Shown here piece by piece: positions 1 to 7,191 of a stretch of 11,593 nucleotides of DNA; position 1 is the stretch's first letter, and each line of letters starts with the position of its first letter. The notes under the pieces are model-generated. The model ran no database searches, was not told where the DNA came from, and worked only from the letters and a program-made list of their open reading frames with translations. The stretch comes from Candidatus Peribacteraceae bacterium (GTDB lineage: Bacteria; Patescibacteriota; Gracilibacteria; Peribacterales; Peribacteraceae): positions 1 through 11,593 of the forward strand of contig JAGOUB010000021.1 of NCBI GenBank assembly GCA_018061525.1, read 5' to 3'. The position numbers and the translations under genes were made by a program.

Positions 1-1404
1 CCCTACGTCAACGCCGCCCTCGACCGCGACGCCATGGACGGCTTCCGCGGCCGCTGGCAGCTGGGTCGTGGCATCACGCGCGGTGAGGCCCTGGTCTTGC
101 TCCGCTCATTGCTCGGCCTGGAGTCACGTGAACTGAAGACATCTGTCGACATGCCCGCGGTCGGTCCGCTTCATGATGCCATTGGCGTTGCGCTCGAGCG
201 CGACTGGGTCGATGTGAAAGACGATGGCACCATCGGCGTGGGCGAGGTGCTGACCGGCAAAGAGGCCCGCTTGCTTCTGCGCAAGGCCAACGGCGAAGGC
301 GGCATGGCGCTTGAGTTGCCCGGCGACATCAGCGTGATCCCGCTGCCGCGCACCACGCTCAAGTCGCGCGAGTTGCCCGAGGAGGAGATGCTCCGCACCG
401 TCTGGCAGATCCTTGTGAACCACTACGTCGATGAGGAGAAGCTCGATCCCGAAGAGGCCGCCTACCGCGCCGCCGAGGCGATCGTGGACAGCGTGCAGGA
501 TCCTTACACCTCGTTCATGCGCCCGGCCCAGGCCAGTGACTTTAACTCGCAGCTGGAAGGCACGCTCTCGGGCATCGGCGCCCAGGTGGAGCAGCGTGAC
601 GGCGACATCGTCGTGATCTCTCCTCTCGACGGTTCTCCGGCCGCGGCCGCGGGCATCCAGGCCGGCGACATCATCGCCGAGGCCGACGGCATCGAACTGC
701 ACGGGCTCGGCTTTCTGGAGGCCATCGGCAAGATCCGCGGCCCGCAGGGCACCAGCGTCAACCTTATGATCATGCGCGGTGAGACCAGCCTGCAGTTCAC
801 GGTGACGCGACAGGTGCTCAGCGTGCCGGAGATCACGACGAGCTGGCAGGGGACAGTGGCCGTCATCAAGTTGACCCAGTTCGGCGACATCGCCGCCCGC
901 GATTTCCGCCGCACGGTCACCGAGGCCATGAAGAAAGATCCGACCGGCCTCATCCTCGACCTGCGCAACAACCCCGGCGGCTACCTCGACACGGCCGACG
1001 TGGTGCTGAGTGCCTTCCTGCCCGAGGGCTCGACGGTCGTGCACATCCGCTCCCGCGACGGCGATACCGACGAACTGACCGACGGCGAGCCGATCGTGCC
1101 CGAGGACCTGGAGATCGTGGTGCTCGTGAACAAGGGCTCGGCCAGCGCCTCCGAGATCGTGGCCGGCGCGCTGCAGGATGACGATCGCGCCACCATCGTG
1201 GGCGAGACGACCTTCGGCAAAGGCACCGTCCAGAACTTGATCCCGTTGGCCGACGGCAGCAACCTGAAGGTGACGACTGCCCGCTGGTACACGCCGCTCG
1301 ACCGCGCCATCCAGGATGTGGGCGTCACGCCCGACGTGGAAGTGGCCGGCTCGGCCGGCGCCCGCGACGAGCAGATGCTTAAGGCGCTCGAGCTCCTACG
1401 CTGA
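1..1404 (+). CDS. S41 family C-terminal processing protease (CtpA-like) with SLH-like repeats, 5' partial
   Basis: Serine protease of the carboxy-terminal processing family, expected to act outside the cytoplasmic membrane on C-termini of envelope proteins. The frame is open to base 1, so the N-terminus and any signal peptide lie outside the window; the ATG at 34 is internal. Counting from the first codon (467 residues), residues 2-38 (GRGITRGEALVLL) and about 52-96 resemble S-layer homology repeats. A helical S41 N-domain covers about 125-175, PDZ about 185-270 and the protease core about 275-450. The catalytic Ser/Lys/Gln are visible: S382 in NKGSASASEIV, K407 in FGKGTVQ and Q411, with the 25-residue Ser-Lys spacing known for Prc and CtpB. 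RNNPGGYLD precedes them. The tail overlaps the convergent gene by 9 bases. Protease assignment is secure; the SLH reading is moderate because only the C-terminal part of the first repeat is present. Confidence 0.93.
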   Translation, partial: PYVNAALDRDAMDGFRGRWQLGRGITRGEALVLLRSLLGLESRELKTSVDMPAVGPLHDAIGVALERDWVDVKDDGTIGVGEVLTGKEARLLLRKANGEGGMALELPGDISVIPLPRTTLKSRELPEEEMLRTVWQILVNHYVDEEKLDPEEAAYRAAEAIVDSVQDPYTSFMRPAQASDFNSQLEGTLSGIGAQVEQRDGDIVVISPLDGSPAAAAGIQAGDIIAEADGIELHGLGFLEAIGKIRGPQGTSVNLMIMRGETSLQFTVTRQVLSVPEITTSWQGTVAVIKLTQFGDIAARDFRRTVTEAMKKDPTGLILDLRNNPGGYLDTADVVLSAFLPEGSTVVHIRSRDGDTDELTDGEPIVPEDLEIVVLVNKGSASASEIVAGALQDDDRATIVGETTFGKGTVQNLIPLADGSNLKVTTARWYTPLDRAIQDVGVTPDVEVAGSAGARDEQMLKALELLR

Positions 1405-2649
1405 CGGCATTGTCCGCGGCGAACCGCCCAGCAACGAGGCGGCCGCCTCCATCCCCCGATCCAGAATTCCACCAAACGCGCGGCGCGCCAGCTTGGATTC
1501 GTACATCCAACCCTGGAGCCGCGTTTGGTGGCGTCCAGCCGCGAGCTGCAGCAGCGAGGCGACGGTCCCGCGCTTCTTCGTGCGGGCGGCGCGCACGACT
1601 GCCGGCAGCAGCATCGGCTCACGCAATCCTTCGGGTGAGAGCGGGTGCCAGCGGCCGTCGGTCACGAATTCGGATCCCTTGTAGACCGGCAGCACGCCAG
1701 AGTGCACGGCGTCGCTGAAGGCGCCGTCGATGTCTTGTTGGGTGAGGGCGCCGTGCCGGCCGATGGTCTTCACGTAACTGACGGCGGCCAATGGCACGCC
1801 GAGGTCGGCGAGCCGAGCAAGGTGTGCGTTGCTGCCGCCGCGCGAGGGGTGGTTGAAGTTCTCGGTGAGGAGGTACGACTGCGCGCGGGCCAGGTCGGCC
1901 GGGTCGTAGCCGTAGAAGAGGCGCGGATCGAGGCCGAGGTCGAGGCCGTTGCTGCCGTAGAGCTTGCCGTGGCGGCGGCAGATGGCGCCGAGATCGGCGG
2001 CCAGTCGGCCCATCGTTTCGGTGCGGAAGGCGAGGTACTCAGCCGTTAGTGGCTCGTCGAGCCTAAGCCAGGCCGGCGGCCGCTTGCCCCAGAACGCCAG
2101 CCGGCAGTGCTCGCAGGCGCAGCCGAAGAACGGCGTGACGCCCCAGGTAGGCAGCGGGAACGCGCCGAAGAAAAAGTTGTCGACGAAGACGCCGTCTACG
2201 TCCTCGCGGGCGGCGGCCTCCACGCGCTCGCAGAGCAGGGCGCGGGCACGGGGATTGAACGGACAGGTGAGGTGGCGGCCGCGGTGGTAGGGGAGCGGTC
2301 GGCCGTTGCGATCGCGGGCGGCCAGATCGTCACCGAAGTCGGCCGTGACGACGTTGAGGCCCTGCACGTAGGCGTGGGTCTTGATGCCGAGCGCCTGGAA
2401 GTTCGGCAACCGGGCGCGGAGCCACTCCCGGTCCTCGCGTTCGGTGCGGTCGGAGAATCCCCAGGAGTACGTCACCCAGGCGTCGGTCAGGCCGAGCGCT
2501 TTCTGAAGCTTCTCCAGGACCGGCTTGTCGTAGGCGTGCTCAAAAGCAGCTTCATCCTTGGCGGGATTGAAGAACTTGAGGTCCGTCATGCGGACGGTGC
2601 CGGGTCCGGCCCAATAATAGAGGCCGGCGCGGGGAGTCCAGGCGGTCAC
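1396..2649 (-). CDS. Putative TIM-barrel glycoside-hydrolase-like protein
   Basis: A 417-residue protein, apparently cytoplasmic: I see no signal peptide or membrane helix. The pattern is of a (beta/alpha)8 barrel. TYSWGF (60-65) is followed by a helix, then GIKTHAYVQG (88-97), DVDGVFVDNFFFG (150-162) with D157 at a strand end, KLYGSNGLDL (229-238), LLTENFNHP (261-269) with E263, and VPLAAVSYVKTIG (285-297). A CACEHC cluster (C177, C179, C182) before an aromatic-rich stretch recalls hypothetical glycosyl hydrolase families (GHL type, alpha-amylase superfamily) that carry a short Cys cluster after the fourth strand. D157 and E263 are candidate catalytic acids by inference. The GTG start at 2649 is preferred because a TACAAT box lies 7 bases upstream; M21 is an alternative. 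The 3' end overlaps the protease gene by 9 bases. Substrate unknown; a non-enzymatic barrel is possible. Confidence 0.6.
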   Translation of the reverse strand: MTAWTPRAGLYYWAGPGTVRMTDLKFFNPAKDEAAFEHAYDKPVLEKLQKALGLTDAWVTYSWGFSDRTEREDREWLRARLPNFQALGIKTHAYVQGLNVVTADFGDDLAARDRNGRPLPYHRGRHLTCPFNPRARALLCERVEAAAREDVDGVFVDNFFFGAFPLPTWGVTPFFGCACEHCRLAFWGKRPPAWLRLDEPLTAEYLAFRTETMGRLAADLGAICRRHGKLYGSNGLDLGLDPRLFYGYDPADLARAQSYLLTENFNHPSRGGSNAHLARLADLGVPLAAVSYVKTIGRHGALTQQDIDGAFSDAVHSGVLPVYKGSEFVTDGRWHPLSPEGLREPMLLPAVVRAARTKKRGTVASLLQLAAGRHQTRLQGWMYESKLARRAFGGILDRGMEAAASLLGGSPRTMPSA

Positions 2650-2656
2650 GGTTGTG

Positions 2657-2662
2657 ATTGTA
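2657..2662 (-). promoter_or_regulatory. -10 box of the TIM-barrel gene, leaderless spacing
   Basis: On the minus strand this reads TACAAT, five of six matches to the bacterial -10 consensus, and ends 7 bases before the GTG start at 2649. Transcription would begin at or next to the start codon. I see no good -35 at 16-18 bases. Confidence 0.5.
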
Positions 2663-2696
2663 GGTGATGAATGGCGGGCAACCTCACTGTAGGCAC

Positions 2697-2720
2697 AAAA
2701 AAGCGGCCTTTCGGCCGCTT
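2697..2720 (-). terminator. Intrinsic terminator of rpsU
   Basis: On the minus strand, a perfect 8-bp stem (AAGCGGCC/GGCCGCTT, 2701-2720) is closed by a GAAA tetraloop and followed by a run of six T (complement of A2697-2702, two of which also pair in the stem). It begins 5 bases after the rpsU stop codon and lies upstream of the next minus-strand gene's promoter, so it separates the two transcripts. Confidence 0.92.
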
Positions 2721-2725
2721 GTTGA

Positions 2726-2941
2726 TCACATGTGGCTGTAGAACTTGTTCTTTCGGTTCTCCGTGCGGTACTCCTCGCGCTTGAGAGCGCGGAGACGCTG
2801 CAGGCGCTGACTGCGCTTCTTCTGCTTGATGTTGCGGACGCGGATGAGCTTCACGAGGCCCTTCTTCTGCACCTGCTGCTTGAAGCGCTGCTGAAGGCGG
2901 TCGTTGCTCTCTTCGGGCCGGCGGACGGCGTAGATAGCCAT
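2726..2941 (-). CDS. rpsU: Small ribosomal subunit protein bS21
   Basis: A 71-residue, strongly basic protein with the length and layout of bS21, the small-subunit protein near the anti-Shine-Dalgarno end of 16S rRNA. The N-terminal AIYAVRRPEESNDRLQQRFK aligns in character with the bS21 opening (VRENEPFDVALRRFK in E. coli). It is followed by QKKGLVKLIRVRNIKQKKRS and an Arg/Lys-rich helix ending in KNKFY. The C-terminal half differs clearly from proteobacterial S21. It stands alone as a transcription unit, with its own terminator 5 bases after the stop and a divergent gyrB upstream. No Shine-Dalgarno precedes the ATG: the 5' side on the minus strand reads CTGCCCCCACCTT. bS21 is often associated with less stringent anti-SD use, which is of interest here because the window shows few SD sites. 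Confidence 0.82.
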   Translation of the reverse strand: MAIYAVRRPEESNDRLQQRFKQQVQKKGLVKLIRVRNIKQKKRSQRLQRLRALKREEYRTENRKNKFYSHM

Positions 2942-2952
2942 AAGGTGGGGGC

Positions 2953-2981
2953 AGAGTAATAGAAGGGGATTGGTCTTGCAA
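2953..2981 (-). promoter_or_regulatory. Candidate rpsU promoter
   Basis: On the minus strand, TTGCAA (2976-2981), a 17-base spacer and TACTCT (2953-2958), ending 11 bases before the rpsU ATG. Spacing is ideal but the -10 match is only three of six. An overlapping TATTAC (2956-2961) is the alternative. Either would give a leader of only a few bases. Confidence 0.35.
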
Positions 2982-3041
2982 GGGGGTTTTCTCCATGTCT
3001 GGGTATCTTTCTGCCTCTGGGTTAGTGCCTACTGACGGTCT

Positions 3042-3071
3042 GCCACCTTTTGCAGGCGCGCAAAAGGTGGC
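3042..3071. repeat. 12-bp perfect inverted repeat
   Basis: GCCACCTTTTGC at 3042-3053 and GCAAAAGGTGGC at 3060-3071 form a perfect 12-bp stem with a 6-base loop. It lies in the rpsU-gyrB divergent region. No T-run follows immediately on either strand, so it is not a typical intrinsic terminator. It is the left part of a larger structured stretch ending near 3351. Confidence 0.8.
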
Positions 3072-3276
3072 GCCAAAACGCTGGCGCGCCGAGCCCCTCT
3101 CCATGGTTCTGCTTAGCTGTGACACCCTCCCGAAGGAGGAAATATTCTTCGTGCCCCTTCACCCCCGGCCGGCGCGCGCCCCCTCCGTTCCAAAGACGCC
3201 ACCGTGCGCCGGGGGCGGTTTTCGACGTCTGCTTCAGGCTTTGTGGAATAAGACCGTGGCGCGACGCGCTTTCTTG

Positions 3277-3307
3277 GGCACTTCTTTGTCGCGCACAAAG
3301 AAGTGCC
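3277..3307. repeat. 13-bp perfect inverted repeat
   Basis: GGCACTTCTTTGT at 3277-3289 and ACAAAGAAGTGCC at 3295-3307, with a 5-base CGCGC loop. With one bulged G the stem extends by two more pairs. It is the strongest hairpin in the rpsU-gyrB interval. Confidence 0.85.
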
Positions 3308-3430
3308 AACCGTCTTTGCGCCAAAGAAAGTGGATACCAAAACGTTGGCACCTGCCTTATTAAAAATGATGAAAAGCCCCCTTCACATATCATCCTAAAA
3401 TGTGCCAAAAAGCCAAGGGAATGGCCTATT

Positions 3431-3449
3431 TCAGACCATTCTGACCATT
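3431..3449. promoter_or_regulatory. Small repeats overlapping the gyrB -35
   Basis: GACCATT occurs at 3434-3440 and 3443-3449, 9 bases apart, and TCAGA/TCTGA (3431-3435 and 3440-3444) form a short inverted repeat. The second copy touches the candidate gyrB -35 box, so an operator is conceivable. The repeats are short and could be chance. Confidence 0.2.
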
Positions 3450-3476
3450 GCCGGGACTCCCTCCTTCCTTTAAACT
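3448..3476 (+). promoter_or_regulatory. Candidate gyrB promoter, leaderless spacing
   Basis: TTGCCG (3448-3453), a 17-base spacer and TAAACT (3471-3476), each matching four of six consensus bases. The -10 box ends 8 bases before the gyrB ATG, so the predicted transcript starts at or within a base or two of the start codon. No Shine-Dalgarno lies in between. Confidence 0.5.
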
Positions 3477-3484
3477 CCACCCGT

Positions 3485-5527
3485 ATGACTCCCTCCGACA
3501 ACAAGTCTTATACCTCCGACAATATCCAAGTCCTTGAAGGATTGGAGCCCGTTCGCAAGCGCCCGGGCATGTACATCGGTTCCACCGATGTGCGCGGTCT
3601 CCATCACCTGGTGTGGGAAATCGTCGACAACTCCATCGACGAAGCGATGGCCGGCCATGCCGACACGATCACGGTGACGCTCAACGATGACGGTTCCGTT
3701 TCGGTCGAGGATAACGGCCGCGGCATCCCGGTCGACGTGCACAAGTCGACGGGCAAGTCCGCGCTCGAAGTGGTGCTCACCACGCTCCACGCCGGTGGTA
3801 AGTTCGGCGGCGAGGGCTCCGGTTATAAGGTCTCCGGCGGTCTCCACGGCGTCGGTTCCTCCGTCGTGAACGCCCTCTCCGACAAGATGTCGGCCGAGGT
3901 CCACCGCGACGGCAAGATCCACTTCCAGGAGTACGCGCGCGGCAAGCCGAAGGCCGATGTGAAGGTGACCGGCAAGACGGAGAAGCGCGGCACGATCATC
4001 ACCTTCCTGCCGGACAAGACGATCTTCGACACGTTAGTCTTCAACCTAGACACGATCCTCACGCGCTTCCGCCAGCAGTGCTACCTGACGCCGGGCATCA
4101 CGCTCGCCGTTATGGACGCCCGCAAGGAGCGCCCGGCCGAGGATCAGCAGTTCCCGCGCCTCTACCGCTTCTCGTTCGAGGGCGGCATCGGCGCGTACGT
4201 CAGCCACCTCAACGAGACCGCCGAGCGCATCGGCAACGTCATCAGCTTCTCCAAGGACACGCCCGACGGCGAGGTCTCGGTGGCGCTGCAGTACACGCAG
4301 GCCTTCCAGGAGCACGTGATGAGCTTTGCGAACAACATCCACACCGCCGAGGGCGGCCATCACCTGACCGGCTTCAAGGCCGCGCTCACCCGCACCATCA
4401 ACGCCTACGCCCGCGAGTTCGAGATCCTCAAGGAGAAGGATGAGAACCTCACCGCCGACGACGTGCGCGAAGGTCTCACGGCCGTCGTCTCGGTCCGCCT
4501 CGGCGAGCCGCAGTTCGAAGGCCAGACCAAGGGCAAGCTCGGCAACGCCGAGATGAAGACCGCGGTTGAGAGCGTTGTGAACGAGCAGCTTGGCATCTAC
4601 ATGGAGGAGCACCCCGGCGAAGCCAAGGAGATGGTGAACAAGTGCCTCCTCGCCGCCCGCGCCCGCCTCGCCGCCCGCGCCGCCCGCGACAGCGTGATTC
4701 GCAAGGGCGCGCTCGAGGGTATGACGCTCCCGGGCAAGCTGGCCGACTGCCAGAGCCGCGATCCTGCCCAGTGCGAGCTCTTCCTCGTCGAGGGAGACTC
4801 CGCCGGCGGTTCCGCCAAGCAGGGCCGCAAGCGCGAGTTCCAGGCCATCCTGCCGCTGAAGGGCAAGATCCTGAACGTCGAGCAGGCCCGTCTGGATAAG
4901 ATGCTCGGCAACAACGAAGTGAAGTCGCTCATCATCGCGCTAGGTATGGGTATCGGCGAGGTGAAGGACTTCACGAAGCTTCGCTACCACCGCATCGTCT
5001 TCATGACCGATGCCGACGTCGACGGCGCCCACATCCGCACGCTGCTGCTCACGCTCTTCTACCGCTACTTCCCCGAGCTGGTCGAGCGCGGCCACCTCTA
5101 CATCGCCCAGCCGCCGCTCTTTAAGGTGAGCAAGGGCAAGGATTCCCGCTACGCCTTCTCCGACGACGAGCGCGACGAGATCTTCAAGGAGTGGGGCATC
5201 TCCTCTACCGAGATCCAAGTCGAGGACGAGGTCGAAGAGGCTCCGGCCGACGAGGATGAGGCTCTGACGAAGACCGCCAAGAAGAAGGACGCCGCTCCCA
5301 AGAAGACCAAGGTGAACGTCCAGCGCTACAAGGGTCTCGGTGAGATGAACGCCGACCAGCTCTTTGAGACGACGATGGACCCCGAGCACCGCACGCTGCT
5401 GCAGGTGACGGTCGAGGACGCTGAAAAGGCGAACACCGTCTTCTCCACGCTGATGGGCGCCGAGGTGGCCCCCCGTCGTAAATTCATCCAGACCCACGCT
5501 AAGGGCGTGAAGGACCTGGACATCTGA
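3485..5527 (+). CDS. gyrB: DNA gyrase subunit B
   Basis: ATPase subunit of the type IIA topoisomerase that introduces negative supercoils with GyrA; cytoplasmic. The start at 3485 gives 680 residues and opens with NIQVLEGLEPVRKRPGMYIG at 13-32, as in the family. The same frame is open far upstream, but that stretch has no GyrB character. GHKL ATPase: WEIVDNSIDE (E45, N49), EDNGRGIPV (D76), TLHAGGKFGG (100-109) and KVSGGLHGVG (115-124). Transducer: about 225-400. TOPRIM: VEGDSAGGS (E436), PLKGKILNVE (457-466), MTDADVDGAH (D509, D511, D513) and QRYKGLGEMN (613-622). It lacks the long E. coli-type insertion. An Asp/Glu-rich then Lys-rich linker (about 578-611) separates the TOPRIM part from QRYKGLGEMN. 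It ends 4 bases from the convergent gene. gyrA is not in the window. Confidence 0.97.
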   Translation: MTPSDNKSYTSDNIQVLEGLEPVRKRPGMYIGSTDVRGLHHLVWEIVDNSIDEAMAGHADTITVTLNDDGSVSVEDNGRGIPVDVHKSTGKSALEVVLTTLHAGGKFGGEGSGYKVSGGLHGVGSSVVNALSDKMSAEVHRDGKIHFQEYARGKPKADVKVTGKTEKRGTIITFLPDKTIFDTLVFNLDTILTRFRQQCYLTPGITLAVMDARKERPAEDQQFPRLYRFSFEGGIGAYVSHLNETAERIGNVISFSKDTPDGEVSVALQYTQAFQEHVMSFANNIHTAEGGHHLTGFKAALTRTINAYAREFEILKEKDENLTADDVREGLTAVVSVRLGEPQFEGQTKGKLGNAEMKTAVESVVNEQLGIYMEEHPGEAKEMVNKCLLAARARLAARAARDSVIRKGALEGMTLPGKLADCQSRDPAQCELFLVEGDSAGGSAKQGRKREFQAILPLKGKILNVEQARLDKMLGNNEVKSLIIALGMGIGEVKDFTKLRYHRIVFMTDADVDGAHIRTLLLTLFYRYFPELVERGHLYIAQPPLFKVSKGKDSRYAFSDDERDEIFKEWGISSTEIQVEDEVEEAPADEDEALTKTAKKKDAAPKKTKVNVQRYKGLGEMNADQLFETTMDPEHRTLLQVTVEDAEKANTVFSTLMGAEVAPRRKFIQTHAKGVKDLDI

Positions 5528-5531
5528 TCGC

Positions 5532-7085
5532 TTAGCGCACGACCGCCGCCTGCAGGCGCTGCCCGAGGGGAGCGTGGCCGGCGGCGCGCAGGGCGCTGCC
5601 CGTAGCGCGCGCCTGGTACGTGTTGTTCGGCGAGGCGCGCATCGAGGCGATGCGTCCGGCGCCCTCTTCGATGGAGGCGATGATCGGCTCTAGGTCGGCG
5701 GGCGAGGCGTTCTTGAGCAGGAGGAGCTGGACCTCGCAGAGGCGCAGATTGAGCAGGTCCGGCGTGCGGGCCATCTCGGCGCGCACGATCGTGAGAGCGG
5801 CGTCGTAGTCGCCGGTTTCAACGGCGCGCTCAAGCGGCTGCGCCTGGGCCAGCAGGCCGACGGTCACAGGCAGGTTCACGGCCGCGCCGTTGCGGCGCAG
5901 GAAGCACAGGCCGACGTGCTCGGCGGAAAGCGTGATGGGGTCGGCGCCCTCGTTGGTGGTGAATGCGCGCACGATCAGCTGCTCGCGGGTTTCGCCGGGA
6001 TTAGCCTCGAAGGTGGTGACCGAAGCGGCCGAGCCGTCGCGGCCGGTGGTGTCGAGGCGGTGCACTGCCAGGCGACCGTTAACCGTGTCGAACCAGAGCG
6101 TCTCCATGTGGCCGCGCGTGGTGACGCGGCCGGCAGCGTCCGGCGGCTGGGCCACGTCGGACTCGATTGCCACGGCGTCGCGGCCTTGCAGGCGCAGGAT
6201 GGAGCGCATGGCCAGGGCCACCGACTTGCAGTCGCCGACGATGCGGCCGTCGGAGTCGTAGGTCGTCAGGAAGGCGCGCGGGTCGTGCCAGAGCTGGTTC
6301 TGGTCGACGCGGTTGAGGTTGAGGATGAACTGGCGGCCGCCGGCATTGAACGACTCGTCATACTTCACCATCGCCGCCAGGAAGGCGTCGAAGTTGGCGG
6401 GCGTGCGCAGACGCGAGGCGAGCGTGCGCAGGTAGTTGTCGGGATTGCCGTCGCGCTCGGGCGAATACGAGAGCTCGCGGCGGATGGCCTCCGGAGTGGC
6501 GGGGAAGGGGAGTTCCGAGGCGGCGACCGGGCCGACGGGGGAGACCTCGCCGGGACGTTCGTCGCGCCGACCCAAGCGGTTGTCGATCAGGGCGGTGAGG
6601 CCCACGATCGAAGCGGCCAAGCGGTCAACCGTCTCCTCACTCCAGAGAGCCGGGTAGGCGGCGTTCATCTCCTCGCGGTAGGCCGGGTTGATGGCGGGGC
6701 TGCGGGCGATGGCCATCAGCTCGATGCTCAGGCGGTCGAGTTCCTGCTCGGCCGAAGCGGCCTCGGGAGCGTAGGGCGAATTAGGCAGCGTAGCTTCGGT
6801 CAGCTCGGCGACCTCTTGGCGCAGCGGGACTAGCTCGCGGGCGAGCAACTCCAGCGTCTCCATCAACTCGCGCATCTCGGGGCTGCGCTCGCCCTCCGGC
6901 ACGCGTTCGGCGGCAGGGCGCTCGCTCGGACCCGCGGGGACGCCGTCACGAATGCGGCGCTCGCCGAGGGTTACCACGTTGTGCGTGTGGCGGACATGCG
7001 CCAGGCGGCTGCGCAGAGCCTGCGCGCGGATGAGCAGATCGCGGGCGATCAGGATGGCGGCGTTGATCGTCTGAGGGTCGGTCAT
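5532..7085 (-). CDS. Hypothetical protein with transglutaminase-like Cys-His-Asp core
   Basis: A 517-residue protein from the ATG at 7085; an in-frame GTG at 7103 adds six residues but sits 1 base after a -10 box and would probably not be transcribed. No signal peptide or membrane segment, so probably cytoplasmic. Residues 1-170 are helical and charged, with a coiled-coil-like stretch at 70-98 and a Pro/Glu-rich link (45-68). Residues 190-395 hold the likely catalytic domain: GDCKSVALAMRSIL with C286, GHMETLWFD with H326 and VHRLDTTG with D345. This order and spacing resemble the transglutaminase-like/cysteine-protease fold (GDC...H...D). Residues about 415-475 look TPR-like (LERAVETGDYDAALTIVRAE). 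Role and substrate are unknown: protease, amidase or inactive binding domain are all possible. It is convergent with gyrB at 4 bases and divergent from the GCS2-like gene. Confidence 0.62.
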   Translation of the reverse strand: MTDPQTINAAILIARDLLIRAQALRSRLAHVRHTHNVVTLGERRIRDGVPAGPSERPAAERVPEGERSPEMRELMETLELLARELVPLRQEVAELTEATLPNSPYAPEAASAEQELDRLSIELMAIARSPAINPAYREEMNAAYPALWSEETVDRLAASIVGLTALIDNRLGRRDERPGEVSPVGPVAASELPFPATPEAIRRELSYSPERDGNPDNYLRTLASRLRTPANFDAFLAAMVKYDESFNAGGRQFILNLNRVDQNQLWHDPRAFLTTYDSDGRIVGDCKSVALAMRSILRLQGRDAVAIESDVAQPPDAAGRVTTRGHMETLWFDTVNGRLAVHRLDTTGRDGSAASVTTFEANPGETREQLIVRAFTTNEGADPITLSAEHVGLCFLRRNGAAVNLPVTVGLLAQAQPLERAVETGDYDAALTIVRAEMARTPDLLNLRLCEVQLLLLKNASPADLEPIIASIEEGAGRIASMRASPNNTYQARATGSALRAAGHAPLGQRLQAAVVR

Positions 7086-7104
7086 TGGATGTGGGTTTCT
7101 CACC

Positions 7105-7110
7105 AGTATA
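7105..7110 (-). promoter_or_regulatory. -10 box of the transglutaminase-like gene
   Basis: On the minus strand this reads TATACT, five of six consensus matches, ending 19 bases before the ATG at 7085, so the leader would be about 12 bases. A weak TGGCGA at 17-base spacing (7128-7133) could serve as -35. It faces away from the promoter at 7177-7185 within a 106-base divergent region. Confidence 0.45.
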
Positions 7111-7176
7111 GCGGAAAAGCGAGCTGATCGCCACTCTGACTGAGGCCCGTTTGGGCATGCCCGGAAGCCCGAAATT

Positions 7177-7185
7177 TGCTATAAT
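7177..7185 (+). promoter_or_regulatory. Extended -10 promoter of the GCS2-like/oxidoreductase unit, leaderless
   Basis: TGCTATAAT: a perfect TATAAT at 7180-7185 preceded by the TGn extension. Only 6 bases (GAAGCG) separate it from the GTG start at 7192, so the transcript should begin on or next to the start codon. No good -35 is present, as is common for extended -10 promoters. Confidence 0.72.
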
Positions 7186-7191
7186 GAAGCG

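Larger units (their letters stand above)
3042..3351. repeat. Palindrome-rich noncoding element between rpsU and gyrB
   Basis: Non-coding as far as I can tell. It has a 12-bp inverted repeat at the left end and CCCCCGGC (3162-3169) paired with GCCGGGGG (3208-3215). GGCACTTCTTTGT (3277-3289) pairs perfectly with its complement at 3295-3307, TCTTTG (3313-3318) pairs with CAAAGA (3322-3327), and GTGCCAAC (3303-3310) with GTTGGCAC (3344-3351). A diverged direct repeat, GTGG..CCAAAACGyTGGC, occurs near both ends (3067-3085 and 3330-3349; the 13-base core differs at one base). This could be a REP/MITE-like repeat, a structured leader or RNA, or a scar of an old insertion. No transposase is present. 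Frames crossing it have no recognisable protein. Confidence 0.5.

Noticed and set aside
124..1044. Long minus-strand frame opposite the S41 protease
   Set aside because: Antisense shadow of a gene with complete family motifs; composition is typical of a GC-rich complementary frame. The same applies to the long antisense frames over gyrB, hisS and the oxidoreductase.
3042..3351. Insertion sequence or CRISPR array in the palindromic region
   Set aside because: No transposase gene, no target-site duplication that I can see, and no regularly spaced identical repeats.
3050..3484. Same-frame N-terminal extension of gyrB by 145 residues
   Set aside because: It crosses the palindromic element, has no GyrB-like sequence, would start at TTG, and the normal GyrB start at 3485 has its own promoter.
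3022..3504. Minus-strand open frames over the rpsU-gyrB interval
   Set aside because: No recognisable motif, no start signal, and they arise from the repeats and GC-rich composition.
7086..7103. GTG start at 7103 for the transglutaminase-like gene
   Set aside because: It begins one base after the TATACT box, so it would usually lie upstream of the transcription start.
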